Assembly (NCBI RefSeq): GCF_050589685.1
Contig: NZ_JBNGOS010000008.1
Span: forward strand, 131,475-195,474
Length of the DNA stretch: 64,000 nt
Direction: 5' to 3'
Source: Saccharicrinis sp050589685
GTDB lineage: Bacteria > Bacteroidota > Bacteroidia > Bacteroidales > Marinilabiliaceae
The translations under genes were made by a program, and so were the position numbers. The first letter of the stretch is position 1; each line of letters opens with the position of its first letter. The notes beneath the pieces were generated by a model. That model saw only the letters and a list, made by a program, of their open reading frames with translations. It had not been told where the DNA came from and made no database searches. This document shows positions 1 through 9,419 of this stretch, in pieces.

Positions 1-10
1 AAAGACGCTG

Positions 11-18
11 CAAAGATA
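11..18 (-). promoter_or_regulatory. Probable -7 promoter element of a gene left of the window
   Basis: On the minus strand these bases read TATCTTTG, a perfect match to the Bacteroidota -7 consensus TAnnTTTG, facing out of the window. No matching TTTG -33 element is visible at the usual distance, so this is a motif call only. Confidence 0.35.
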
Positions 19-115
19 AAAAATCATGACTGAATTTATCGTTGCCCGACCATAATTTAATATGTTTCCTTATCTTGAAGCCAGGGTTAGATTTGTGGTT
101 GCAGCTCTATTCACC

Positions 116-712
116 TTACCATTGTTCATTTACCTGGTCGATAAAATTTAGAATCTCATCTTTACCCTCAGCTTTTTCAGCCGAAGTGATGAATATTTGC
201 GGTAATTCTTCCCATTCCTCCAACAAGGCGTTTTTAAAACTTTCGATGTTTTTTTCTTTTTCCGAAGGTTTTAACTTATCCATTTTTGTAAAGACTATTA
301 CAAATGGGATCCCCCAAATACCCATCTGATGCATAAACTCCAAATCTATTTTTTGAGGATTATGCCGGCTATCCACCAATACAAAAAGACACATTAAGTT
401 GGAACGGTGACGAAGGTAATTATCAATTAAAAGTTTAAATTCCTTGCGCTGTGTCTTTGATACCTTGGCATATCCATAGCCTGGTAAATCCACCAAATAC
501 CATTTGTCGTTTATGGTAAAGTGGTTAATCAACTGTGTCTTGCCAGGAGTGGACGAAGTTTTGGCCAAGGAATTTTTATTGCATAACATGTTAATTAATG
601 AAGATTTACCCACGTTTGATCTGCCTATGAACGCGTACTCGGGTTTGTCTGCTTCGGGGCATTGACTGGCTTTGGAACTTGAAGTAAGGAACTCAGCTTT
701 TGTAATTTGCAT
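116..712 (-). CDS. engB: Ribosome biogenesis GTPase EngB (YihA/YsxC)
   Basis: TRAFAC-class GTPase of the EngB family, which acts in the cytoplasm on large ribosomal subunit assembly. All G motifs are visible: G1 GRSNVGKSS (about residues 30-38), G2 TPGKTQ, G3 DLPGYG, G4 TKMD, and an SAE-type G5 near the C-terminus. At 198 residues it has the usual family length. I place the start at ATG 712 rather than the in-frame TTG four codons upstream, because the family N-terminus begins close to MQITKAEF. A TAnnTTTG element at 722-729 lies only about ten bases before this ATG, so the mRNA leader would be very short. It stands alone on the minus strand. Confidence 0.95.
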   Translation of the reverse strand: MQITKAEFLTSSSKASQCPEADKPEYAFIGRSNVGKSSLINMLCNKNSLAKTSSTPGKTQLINHFTINDKWYLVDLPGYGYAKVSKTQRKEFKLLIDNYLRHRSNLMCLFVLVDSRHNPQKIDLEFMHQMGIWGIPFVIVFTKMDKLKPSEKEKNIESFKNALLEEWEELPQIFITSAEKAEGKDEILNFIDQVNEQW

Positions 713-721
713 TTTTGTTTG

Positions 722-729
722 CAAAGGTA
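722..729 (-). promoter_or_regulatory. Candidate -7 element for engB
   Basis: The minus strand reads TACCTTTG, a match to TAnnTTTG. A transcript starting six or seven bases downstream would begin almost at the engB ATG (712). No clear -33 TTTG is seen. Confidence 0.4.
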
Positions 730-767
730 AGTTACAATATCTAAAAAGTATGCCTTTTGTGTCGCTT

Positions 768-1508
768 TTAAATTTTTCTGAACAAATTATCGGTTATACT
801 AACCTTGTAGGTTTCTAAATCGCCATATCCTTTAAAACCTAGCTTTAAATAAACAGGTTCTCCTGCCTTTGAGGCATGAAGCACACAAAAATCGCAATCA
901 TTATTTTTAGCGATTTGTATTAAGTATTGTGTCATACTTTTAGCGATTCCCATTTTTCTACTATTCGGTATGGTACCAATCATGTGCAATCCTGCAAGTT
1001 TTCCTGAATCAAAAAAGATACCACCGCACCCAAGGTAATGGCTGTCCGACACGTAATTGTAAAGTTGTATTTTTAAGTTGTCATTGCAGATGGCATGCAC
1101 AATTTCACCATCTACATTATAACCAAAAGCTAACGATGCGGTCTGGGCAAATTTATCAGCGTCCTGTTTGGTCTTCACCTGAACAATGTTTGGGTCTGGA
1201 GTAGTATGCCGATTATATGACTTTAAGTTTAATGCCATATTCTTTTGTCCGGATATTAGTTCTGTTTGAGGGTTTTCGTTTAGATTATTTGGTTGGGGCA
1301 TGGTTACGAGGTTTGGCAATTTTCCCTGGTGTATTTTTTTAAGAATATCTGAAAAATCAGCTTTAGGGGACACGTCAAATATTCTTTTGGGCCAATCGGA
1401 ACCTGAAACAGCCACAGCCTTCAATTCATCCCGGACCATGAACAAATTTGACTGGATTCCTATGTAGGACCAGAATTCGTAAAGGTTATTTATAATCAAG
1501 TGATTCAT
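768..1508 (-). CDS. GNAT-family N-acetyltransferase
   Basis: This 246-residue protein has a GNAT fold in its C-terminal half. The acetyl-CoA binding segment (motif A) reads GTIPNSRKMGIAKSM, followed by a helix and a VYLKLGFKGYG segment typical of the GNAT C-terminus. The N-terminal hundred residues match nothing I recognise and may set substrate choice. The substrate cannot be named from sequence. The start codon overlaps the stop of the upstream DHFR-like gene by four bases (ATGA at 1505-1508), so the two are almost certainly co-transcribed and translationally coupled. Confidence 0.8.
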   Translation of the reverse strand: MNHLIINNLYEFWSYIGIQSNLFMVRDELKAVAVSGSDWPKRIFDVSPKADFSDILKKIHQGKLPNLVTMPQPNNLNENPQTELISGQKNMALNLKSYNRHTTPDPNIVQVKTKQDADKFAQTASLAFGYNVDGEIVHAICNDNLKIQLYNYVSDSHYLGCGGIFFDSGKLAGLHMIGTIPNSRKMGIAKSMTQYLIQIAKNNDCDFCVLHASKAGEPVYLKLGFKGYGDLETYKVSITDNLFRKI

Positions 1509-2047
1509 CTTTTTCTTGTATAGGTATCCTGGGTTATCGCATTTAAAAACACTTCTGATTTAACGTGATTAAACAACATGGGGTTTGGCAATTCCGAAAA
1601 TAACGGTGTGCCGCCTCCAATTAATATGGGAAGGGTTGTCAGAATCATTTCGTCAATTAAATCCTCTTTTAGAAAACCCTGAACTGTGTTGCCCCCATCG
1701 ATATAAAGTTTATGGTATCCTTGTTTGTTTAATTGCGTAACAATTTCGTTTGGTGCACCTTTCACCAATTCTACATGTTCCGTATATCCCACGGGAATTT
1801 TTTTTAAAGTATGGGATGCAACAAAAACAGGTAAATGGTATGGCCATGGAATATTAAAACTCAACACCTTTTCAAAAGTTGTTCTTCCCATGATTATAGC
1901 ATCAATTTTATGAATAAAATCAACATATCCTAAATCTTTACCCTCCGGATTGGGAACTGTATTTTCCAACCAATCAATTCCGCCATTTATATCGGCAATA
2001 TAACCATCCAAACTTTTTGCTATAAACACGTAATTTTTGTTTTCCAT
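1505..2047 (-). CDS. Dihydrofolate reductase-like (RibD C-terminal fold) protein
   Basis: The 180-residue protein fits the RibD_C/DHFR-like family (YyaP/YwjB type). Signs are the N-terminal VFIAKSLDGYIAD segment, an IIMGRTTFEKV nucleotide-binding segment, LYIDGGNTVQGFL, and a C-terminal LPILIGGGTPLF stretch. Members are small NADPH-dependent reductases; most are not the biosynthetic FolA and their substrates are unknown. It is the first gene of a two-gene unit with the GNAT protein (four-base overlap). A TAAATTTG element on the minus strand at 2114-2121 is a plausible promoter. Confidence 0.85.
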   Translation of the reverse strand: MENKNYVFIAKSLDGYIADINGGIDWLENTVPNPEGKDLGYVDFIHKIDAIIMGRTTFEKVLSFNIPWPYHLPVFVASHTLKKIPVGYTEHVELVKGAPNEIVTQLNKQGYHKLYIDGGNTVQGFLKEDLIDEMILTTLPILIGGGTPLFSELPNPMLFNHVKSEVFLNAITQDTYTRKR

Positions 2048-2113
2048 GTTTTGTATCGTTTTTTACAAAGAAAGGGTTTTTGACAGAAAAGGGTTCAGGG
2101 TTTTATCATTTTA

Positions 2114-2121
2114 CAAATTTA
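2114..2121 (-). promoter_or_regulatory. Candidate -7 element for the DHFR-like/GNAT pair
   Basis: The minus strand reads TAAATTTG, matching TAnnTTTG, about 67 bases upstream of the start at 2047. No clear -33 element is seen. Confidence 0.3.
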
Positions 2122-2611
2122 CGCCATCTTCAGAACACCATCTTCAGCACTTGTTTGTAACGAAGCCATAAGTGAATTTCTAATCTAGTTCAATTACCTG
2201 CCGGACTTTATGTGCCAATATTTTTTTACTTGAAATACCTTGGGTTGTAACCCATAGGTGTTCGTAAACCATAAACTAAGGAGTTTATAATGAGAATGAT
2301 CGTTCAGTTTGCTTTCTTTCCCTTTACGAAGTCACTATGGAGTTCAACAATACCTTTAAAAAGAACAAACTAGGTGTTGATGAATAACTGCTTTGCATTT
2401 CCAGGAATTCCACATGAAAACAATGTTCTATTATGTAGCTCTAATGCAAAATCCGGGTTACATTAAAATAGATTTACATGGTAATATCTATTTATGAGAC
2501 ATTAATTAGGTTTTCCAGCACCCATGTATAATCTCAGGGCTATCAAAGTTGGATAACCGGTGTGATATTAGGAAATGTATGCAGTTGCATTTCGTAAATG
2601 ATACTGGATTC
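2122..2611. other. Intergenic stretch without a recognisable gene
   Basis: About 490 bases without a gene I can support. A short reading frame near 2290 follows an AAGGAG-like sequence but ends after 25 codons and resembles nothing known. I see no tRNA, no strong terminator and no repeat. Confidence 0.5.
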
Positions 2612-4198
2612 TTACAACTCAAACTTAATGCCTTGTGCCAGAGGTAAATTTTTGCTCCAGTTGATGGTGTTTGTTTGTCGGCGCATGTAGGCTTTCCATG
2701 CATCCGAACCGGACTCGCGTCCACCGCCGGTTTCCTTTTCGCCGCCAAAGGCACCGCCAATCTCGGCACCTGATGTTCCAATGTTTACATTGGCTATGCC
2801 ACAATCACTTCCTACACCCGAGATAAACGCTTCGCATTCCTGTACGTCTCTGCTAAAAATGGAAGAAGACAATCCCTGCGGGACATCATTATGCATGGCA
2901 ATGGCTTCATTGAACCTTTCGTATTTCATCACATACAAAACAGGCACAAAAGATTCGTGCTGAACAATGGGCAGATGGTTTTCCGCCTGTATAATGGTGG
3001 GCAATACATAATGGCCTTTATCGGGTATGCCGGATGTTATCAACTTGTTCCCAAATAAAACTGTGCATCGTTGCTCTTGGGCTGCTTTGATCGTGTTTTT
3101 GTAAATCTCAACCGCTCCAATATCAATAAGGGGTCCTACCAACATTTTCTCATCCAGGGGGTTCCCTACTTTGTTTTCAACTTGTCGGTATGCTTTTTTC
3201 AGCATGTCAATTACCACAGTGTAAATACTTTGGTGGATAATTAGGCGGCGAGTGGAGGTGCAACGTTGCCCGGTAGTGCCTACGGAACCAAATACAATAG
3301 CCGGGATGGCCAATTGCAAATCGGCTGTTTGTGTTACGATAATGGCATTGTTTCCACCCAATTCCGCAATAGTTCTGCCCAGGCGGGCGCCTACCTTTTC
3401 GCTTACTTTTTTACCTACCCGGGTCGACCCTGTAACCGATATCAGCGAAACTCTTTTGTCCTCGGCCATCAAGTCGCCAATTTCGGATGATGGTGCAATA
3501 ATTAGGTTTAATACGCTCTCGGGAACATGGTTTTCCTTCAGCACTTTTTCCAGAACCTTGTGAACAGCTATGGCACAAAGGGGTACTTTTGAACTTGGTT
3601 TCCAGATGCAAACATCGCCGCATACCAATGCGATCATGGCGTTCCAGGCCCAAACTGCCATGGGAAAATTAAAGGCTGAAATGATACCGACAATGCCCAG
3701 TGGATGATATTGGTCGAGCAAGCGGTGGCCGGGGCGTTCGCTTTGCATGGTGAAACCATACAACTGTCGCGACAACCCTACGGCAAAATCGCAGATGTCG
3801 ATCATTTCCTGGACTTCACCGAGTCCTTCCTGGTATATCTTGCCCATTTCCAAGGATATTAGCTTGCCTAAATTTTCCTTTTGGTGGCGTAACGCATTCC
3901 CCATCTGCCTGACAATTTCACCACGTTTGGGAGCTGGTATTGTTCGCCAGCTATTAAAGGCATGTGATGCATTGTCAACAAGGTTGATGTAGTCCGAAGA
4001 GGTGGCCTGATGAACTTTTGCAATAGGATGACCATCGATGGGCGAATGTGATGTTAGAAGCTGCCCATCTGTTTTAACCCACTTGGAGCCTGTGCATAAA
4101 CCCATATTGTCGGTTTTAAGGCCGAGTTGTTTCAACATTTCCGGAATACCGAAATCCTGTTTGTGGTGTGAACGATATTTTAAATAAAATTGTGGCAT
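2612..4198 (-). CDS. Aldehyde dehydrogenase, ALDH7 (antiquitin/AmaB) type
   Basis: NAD(P)-dependent aldehyde dehydrogenase of about 528 residues. The cofactor-binding stretch VTGSTRVGKKV, the general-base glutamate in ELGGNNAI and the nucleophilic cysteine in TTGQRCTSTRR are all present. The GQRCTSTRRL wording and overall length fit ALDH7, whose members oxidise alpha-aminoadipic semialdehyde in lysine catabolism; substrate assignment is inference. I start it at ATG 4198, because the twelve extra codons upstream are not family-like while MPQFYLKY onward is. It is a single-gene unit, with roughly 420 bases of empty sequence before the next gene. Confidence 0.9.
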   Translation of the reverse strand: MPQFYLKYRSHHKQDFGIPEMLKQLGLKTDNMGLCTGSKWVKTDGQLLTSHSPIDGHPIAKVHQATSSDYINLVDNASHAFNSWRTIPAPKRGEIVRQMGNALRHQKENLGKLISLEMGKIYQEGLGEVQEMIDICDFAVGLSRQLYGFTMQSERPGHRLLDQYHPLGIVGIISAFNFPMAVWAWNAMIALVCGDVCIWKPSSKVPLCAIAVHKVLEKVLKENHVPESVLNLIIAPSSEIGDLMAEDKRVSLISVTGSTRVGKKVSEKVGARLGRTIAELGGNNAIIVTQTADLQLAIPAIVFGSVGTTGQRCTSTRRLIIHQSIYTVVIDMLKKAYRQVENKVGNPLDEKMLVGPLIDIGAVEIYKNTIKAAQEQRCTVLFGNKLITSGIPDKGHYVLPTIIQAENHLPIVQHESFVPVLYVMKYERFNEAIAMHNDVPQGLSSSIFSRDVQECEAFISGVGSDCGIANVNIGTSGAEIGGAFGGEKETGGGRESGSDAWKAYMRRQTNTINWSKNLPLAQGIKFEL

Positions 4199-4620
4199 AG
4201 TAATATTTTTTATCTGATTAGATCGATAATTCAATTTACGGCTTTTTTTTAAGAGATGAGCCCACCTAATTCATATATTTTCCAGGATATAAATGTTGAT
4301 GCGCGTTAAGCCTTTAATTGCTATGCGCCTGCGCCGAAGCTTCTAGTGCAAGCATAAGGCTGGTCATGGGCGAGAGCCGTCCGGTAAGAATTTGGAACAA
4401 CTGGACGGAATGACTTTGGGAGGTTGTGCCAAGCAGGATTCGTAGTGCCAATTATGGATCATCAAAATTGGTTGTGACACATAATCGATGCTGGAAGCAG
4501 TAGTTTTTCGTAAAAAATAAGGGATAAATGAAATTGAAGATGATTGTTTTATGATTTTTGTCTTTTTATGTGTTGGCTGCAATGTATATCTATGCGCTTT
4601 CAAAAGAAAAACATAACTAC
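4199..4620. other. Intergenic stretch without a recognisable gene
   Basis: This separates two divergently transcribed genes. I see no credible reading frame, terminator or RNA gene. The promoters of both neighbours must lie here, but no good TAnnTTTG match is visible. Confidence 0.5.
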
Positions 4621-5981
4621 ATGGGCAACACTAAAAGGAAATTTACACCTGCGTTTTGGACAGCAAATTTTGCCGAGTTGTTGGAGCGCGCCGCGTACTA
4701 CGGGGTTTTTATCGTAATTACCCTTTATTTATCAAGGATTTTAGCATTTGATGATATTGAGGCTGCGGCTATTGCAGGAACATTCTCGGCCTTGCTTTAT
4801 CTTTTACCCACATTTGCAGGAGCATACGCCGATAAAATAGGATTTAAAAAATCCCTTATTGTCGCTTTCAGTTTGCTTACGCTAGGTTACTTAGGCCTTG
4901 GTTTATTACCTACGTTTATTCAAAATGCAGGTTTGGCAGAATACGGCACAGAAACCGTGTTTAAAGGGCTTGACAAAAGTAATTTCAGGTACGCTATCCT
5001 ACCGGTGATGGCTTTAATTATTCTTGGGGAAGTTTTATTAAATCGGTTATCACTGGCACGGTCTCTCTTGAAACAAGCGAGGAGAACAGGGCTACAGGTT
5101 TTTCGATTTTTTATACCATTGTGAACATTGGGGCGTTCTCGGGGAAAACCATCGTTAAGCCTTTGCGCGATGCCATGGGTAATGTGGGTCTTATTAACAT
5201 TAGTTACTTCTCGGCCGGGATGACTTTGTTAGCTTTAATCGCAGTGTTTTTCTTTTTTAAGCCATCCGTCCAAAAGCGGGATGGAAAGACTTTCGGTGAA
5301 ATATGGAGAGCTTTTGTAAAGGTACTATTCAATGTTCGATTAATCGTTTTGATTTTCATTGTAACCGGGTTTTGGTTAGTGCAACATCAGTTATATGCTA
5401 CTATGCCAAAGTACGTATTGCGTATGGCAGGCGAGAGTGCTTCGCCAAGCTGGTATGCAAACGTTAACCCACTGGTTGTATTTTCCACTGTAGCAATAAT
5501 TACCTCTTTAATGAGGCGACGAACAGCCTTGTTTTCGATGACTGTCGGTATGTTTATTATGCCTGTTTCGGCTTTTTGTATGGCGGCGGGAAATCTTTTT
5601 GATGGAGGATCAGCGATCATTGGAATGCATCCGGTGGCCTTTATGATGATTGTCGGTATTGCTTTTCAAGGCTTGGCTGAGTCGTTTATTTCGCCTCGTT
5701 TCCTGGAGTATTTCTCGTTTCAGGCTCCTAAAGGTGAAGAAGGCCTTTATTTAGGCTTTAGTCACTTGCATTCGTTTTTATCCAGTATTGTTGGCTTTTT
5801 GATGTCAGGGGTATTACTGGATAAATATTGTCCCGACCCAATAAAGTTTGGTGGAAGAACAGCTGAATGGCATGCGGTGAGTGCCAATGCGCATTATATC
5901 TGGTACTATTTTGGTGCAATAGCCATGGTTTCGGCTATTGCTTTAATAATTTATGGTCGTATATTTAAGGCCCAAGAATAA
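4621..5981 (+). pseudogene. POT-like MFS transporter interrupted by a one-base frameshift
   Basis: One transporter gene is split over two frames. The first part (4621 to about 5029) begins MGNTKRKFTPAFW and contains ELLERAAYYG, the ExxER-YYG motif of proton-coupled oligopeptide (POT/PTR) transporters in transmembrane helix 1. After GGGG at 5026-5029 that frame drifts and stops at 5124. Adding one G gives ...LGGSFIKSVITGTVSLET..., which runs into NIGAFSGKTIVKPL and a full membrane domain ending at 5981. The repaired protein would have about 453 residues and twelve or so helices. The substrate (small peptides or related compounds) is inferred. Either a real one-base deletion in a G run or a sequencing error explains it. 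A strong terminator follows. Confidence 0.85.
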
Positions 5982-6012
5982 TTTTTTTATTCCACTTACA
6001 CAACTACTGAGA

Positions 6013-6047
6013 GCCGGAAAACTTCCCACCGTTTTCCGGCTTTTTTA
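6013..6047 (+). terminator. Rho-independent terminator after the transporter
   Basis: A ten-base stem, GCCGGAAAAC (6013-6022) with GTTTTCCGGC (6031-6040), has an eight-base loop and is followed by TTTTTTATTT. Confidence 0.9.
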
Positions 6048-6243
6048 TTTTCGTTGAAAGAAAAAATTAGTCATAAACAGGCGGAGTACGGCGGCAGCAG
6101 ATACCATGTAGTGTTTTTTACTTTTGCCATTGAAATGTATTGTTTTTGTGGGTTAGTTTGAATTTTATCAAAAAATAAGGGTTCTTGATCTACGTATAAC
6201 AAAGAAAAACCGTGCTTTACTTCTTGTTTTATCCACTAGCCTA

Positions 6244-6513
6244 TTATCTTTTTATATTAAAATGTTGAAAGCCAAAATAAGGAATGTCGTGTATGAAGCA
6301 ACCCTGAACATCTGACATCCTGGAGCCTTTTTTACAGCCCAAAATAAAATTGGCCAAATTATTACGTTCACCTTCCGCATCCACTTCAACCTCGCCACCA
6401 GGCAGGTTTCTTACATAGCCTTTAATGCCATGTTCCTGCGCTTGGGCCAAAACAAAATATCGATATCCTACTCCTTGAACCCTTCCGCAAACTATCATTC
6501 TAACCCTTCTCAT
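6244..6513 (-). CDS. acyP: Acylphosphatase
   Basis: An 89-residue acylphosphatase, hydrolysing carboxyl-phosphate bonds in small molecules. The family signature GRVQGVGYR carries the catalytic arginine. GYVRNLPGGEVEV carries the catalytic asparagine and the second family signature. Length is normal for the single-domain enzyme. It is a lone gene on the minus strand, with no operon partner. Confidence 0.92.
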   Translation of the reverse strand: MRRVRMIVCGRVQGVGYRYFVLAQAQEHGIKGYVRNLPGGEVEVDAEGERNNLANFILGCKKGSRMSDVQGCFIHDIPYFGFQHFNIKR

Positions 6514-6551
6514 CCCATTCAGTTTTTATGTATAAATTTACAGGCAAAGAA

Positions 6552-6797
6552 TCAAATATAAAAGAGAATTCCCCTTAATTTATACTCTATCATTCGAACT
6601 ATTAGTTTTTTATCACCTATTGGTTTAATTTCGATATCAATAATATTTTTTATGCCGCATCCCCCCATTGTAAGCTTAAATATTATTAAAGCCTTCAATC
6701 TGGATTTGAAATAATCCTGACGAAAGTTTAGAATGTCAAAAATTTCGTCACTCTGATGGACAGATACTATTTTTATAATAACAAATCTGGTATACAC
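6552..6797 (-). CDS. Possible small hypothetical protein (weak)
   Basis: An 81-codon frame whose translation has balanced charge and alternating hydrophobic residues in its C-terminal half (for example KPIGDKKLIVRMIEYKLRG). I recognise no family, signal peptide or motif. It lies between acylphosphatase and the sensor kinase, in a stretch that otherwise holds nothing but the kinase promoter. There is no good ribosome binding site or full promoter. It may be spurious. Confidence 0.25.
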   Translation of the reverse strand: MYTRFVIIKIVSVHQSDEIFDILNFRQDYFKSRLKALIIFKLTMGGCGIKNIIDIEIKPIGDKKLIVRMIEYKLRGILFYI

Positions 6798-6840
6798 ACA
6801 AAAAATAGGTAAATTGTATCGCTAAAATCAACGTAAAACC

Positions 6841-9381
6841 ATGTCCAATAAAATATTACCGGAAAAATGGATTCAGACAAAGGTCGCTATAGGTTTTATC
6901 ATCATAGTGGCTATTGCAATTGTTATTTTTTCCATCACCTACTTTTCTGTAATCTCCATTATAAAAGTGCAGAACGAGGAATACAGTCACGAATATGAGT
7001 TTACATATTTGAACCAGCTTATATTTGAGATCATCGAAACAGAAGGACTCAGCCGGGTTTATGGTATCACAGGGAAAAAGGAATACCACGAACAATATTT
7101 GCAACACCACGATTCGGTGCTAGCCGTTCTTAATTACCTAAACCTGCTTTTCCCGGATACGGTTTCGCAAGGTGGGATTAAGGAGATTGAACGATTGTAT
7201 TTTCAAAAGAAAGAGTTGATGGATCAACTGACTAAAATGAATCTTAAAAAGTTGTATGCCGAATCTGCAGAGAAAATAATAGCCTCTATTCCAGATTCTT
7301 TAAATTATGAAGTAACTCAGTTTACCTATACCAGTTTGCAGGTTGATTCTGCGCAGCAAGATGTGATTGTAGAAGATACCGTGCTGGTAATCCAGCAACA
7401 ACCCGAAGATGAGAAAAAAGGTTTTTTTAAACGAATGGGCGAATTGTTTGGAGGAAGTAAAAAGAAACAGGAACCACTCGTGGAGTTGGAGGCCGTTGTT
7501 AGTAGAAAGGTGGATTCCACCGTCATACAGGAAACCAGGCCCAACGAAAATATCGGGGAATTAAAATCGAGAATAGAACGTGCCGAAAAAAGGGAAGAGA
7601 GATTGAATATTATTGTTCAGAAACATGAAGATGAACTTATTCAACTCGACAGGCGTTTGACCGACCAGATTAAAAACATCGTAACTAATTTGCATGATAC
7701 TACCATAAAGCGAAACGAAAACAAGCGATCGGAGCTTGAAGTTTTACGGAGCGAGATGATCGATCGTATTTTGCTGCTGGTGGGCACCGCTGTAATAATG
7801 ATGTTGTTTTTTATTTTCTGGATTAGCAGGGATATCACCCGAAGCCAGAAACTTAAAAATGATATTATCAGAGCCAAAGAACGAGTTGACCGGCTTCTAA
7901 GGGTCAAGGAGCAGTTTGTAGCACACATGAGTCACGAGATCAGAACCCCGTTAACATCCATCATCGGTTTTTCGGAACAATTATCCGGAATGCTTAGTAA
8001 AAAAGAAAATCTACTTGTTTCGGAGCGGATACTGTTATCGGCCGAACACTTAAACGGCCTTATAAATAACGTTTTAGATTCGTCGATGCTGGAATCGGGA
8101 AATATTGCTTTTTATAAAGATAGGATTGATGCTAAAGCCCTGATGGATGAACTTTTCCAGCTTTTTGAATTCGAAGCGCAAAAATCAGGCTTGACCTTTT
8201 CGTATAATATTGACCCCGACCTGACAGGTTTTGAGTCAGATAATCTCCGACTCAAGCAAGTGTTGATTAATCTAATTGGCAATGCATTAAAATTTACATC
8301 TAAGGGTTCGGTATATTATGATGTAAATATTCGTAAAGACAAACTTGTTTTTACGGTAGAAGATACGGGTATAGGTATACCGAAGGATAAACAGAAATCG
8401 GTATTTAAAATGTTTAACCAGGTAAATATCAGTTTGTCGCGAAAATACTCGGGAACAGGTTTGGGACTTTCCATTAGCCGGCAAATTATTGAAGCCATGG
8501 GAGGGAGCATACACCTTGATAGTAAACCGAACGAAGGAAGTACCTTTACATTTGATATTCCTTACATTAAATGTGAAGTTGTGCAGGCCGATCCAATGGA
8601 GGGAGTAACTTACCTGTTTAAAGACAAAAAGATAATGGCGGTGGACGATGATGAGATGATTTGCCAATTGATTGACGGTATTCTGCACGACAGGGTTGAA
8701 CGTTTGGATGTAATTTCTTCGTCCGAACCAGCTATGCAGGCCATCGAGCATGTGAAATACGACCTTTTTCTGGTGGACCTGCATATGCCCAAGGTGGATG
8801 GATTACAATTGTTAAACATTATTCGAAACGAAAAGAAACTGACCACACCGGTTTTGTTCCTGACAGCGGATATGGTTAATTCAGAGCTGAAAGAAGCCAA
8901 TAAAAAAGACAATATTTGGGTAATGGCCAAACCGTTTACGCAAAAGCAGATTATGGAGAAATTGGCGGAGATTTTTAATTTGAAAAGGAGTAAAGTTGCA
9001 GATACTAAAGTTATGGCGCCAAAAGATGAAGAAAATGACCAGTTGTTTAGTTTAGATGGGGTGAAGTCGTTTACTGGCAATGATCAAGAATTTTTAAACT
9101 CGGTGATAAAAACATTTGTTGAGAACTCAGATAGAGGAATTTGGGATATTAAAAAAGCGCTTTCGGAGGATCCGGAGTTTTACCATGTTGTATCGGAAAG
9201 GGCACATAAACTTCTGACCGGGTTCCGTCAGTTTAAAATTAAAAAAGGGATTGCGAAACTTACGTTGCTTGAAAAAGCCCGGGAACAAAAACTTACCAAA
9301 GAAGAAATAGTAACCAAAGTGAAGGAATTGGAAACTTTTTGGGACGAAGTTAAAAACCAAATACAATCACTGGTAGCCTAG
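6841..9381 (+). CDS. Hybrid sensor histidine kinase with receiver and HPt domains
   Basis: An 846-residue inner-membrane kinase. Transmembrane segments near residues 15-37 and 308-330 bracket a helical, coiled-coil-prone periplasmic sensor. HisKA follows, with HMSHEIRTP (phospho-acceptor His about 365), then the HATPase with N box LIGNALKFT, DTGIGIP and GTGLGLSI. A receiver domain (about 597-715) has DDD, the phospho-acceptor Asp in LVDLHMPKVDG (about 646) and the lysine in MAKPF. The C-terminal helical domain carries ERAHKLLTGF (His about 789), fitting an HPt module. The chain thus holds a full His-Asp-His relay. The NtrC-type regulator converging from the other strand, 38 bases away, is the likely final receiver. 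The signal is unknown. Confidence 0.93.
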   Translation: MSNKILPEKWIQTKVAIGFIIIVAIAIVIFSITYFSVISIIKVQNEEYSHEYEFTYLNQLIFEIIETEGLSRVYGITGKKEYHEQYLQHHDSVLAVLNYLNLLFPDTVSQGGIKEIERLYFQKKELMDQLTKMNLKKLYAESAEKIIASIPDSLNYEVTQFTYTSLQVDSAQQDVIVEDTVLVIQQQPEDEKKGFFKRMGELFGGSKKKQEPLVELEAVVSRKVDSTVIQETRPNENIGELKSRIERAEKREERLNIIVQKHEDELIQLDRRLTDQIKNIVTNLHDTTIKRNENKRSELEVLRSEMIDRILLLVGTAVIMMLFFIFWISRDITRSQKLKNDIIRAKERVDRLLRVKEQFVAHMSHEIRTPLTSIIGFSEQLSGMLSKKENLLVSERILLSAEHLNGLINNVLDSSMLESGNIAFYKDRIDAKALMDELFQLFEFEAQKSGLTFSYNIDPDLTGFESDNLRLKQVLINLIGNALKFTSKGSVYYDVNIRKDKLVFTVEDTGIGIPKDKQKSVFKMFNQVNISLSRKYSGTGLGLSISRQIIEAMGGSIHLDSKPNEGSTFTFDIPYIKCEVVQADPMEGVTYLFKDKKIMAVDDDEMICQLIDGILHDRVERLDVISSSEPAMQAIEHVKYDLFLVDLHMPKVDGLQLLNIIRNEKKLTTPVLFLTADMVNSELKEANKKDNIWVMAKPFTQKQIMEKLAEIFNLKRSKVADTKVMAPKDEENDQLFSLDGVKSFTGNDQEFLNSVIKTFVENSDRGIWDIKKALSEDPEFYHVVSERAHKLLTGFRQFKIKKGIAKLTLLEKAREQKLTKEEIVTKVKELETFWDEVKNQIQSLVA

Positions 9382-9419
9382 AACCGCAAATTCTTGTTGT
9401 ACCTTACGAAAACACCATT

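Noticed and set aside
2290..2367. A 25-codon frame after an AAGGAG-like sequence
   Set aside because: It is too short, lacks any family-like sequence and has no terminator or promoter to support it.
2506..2781. A 91-codon minus-strand frame at the end of the aldehyde dehydrogenase gene
   Set aside because: It overlaps the real gene in another frame and has no family features.
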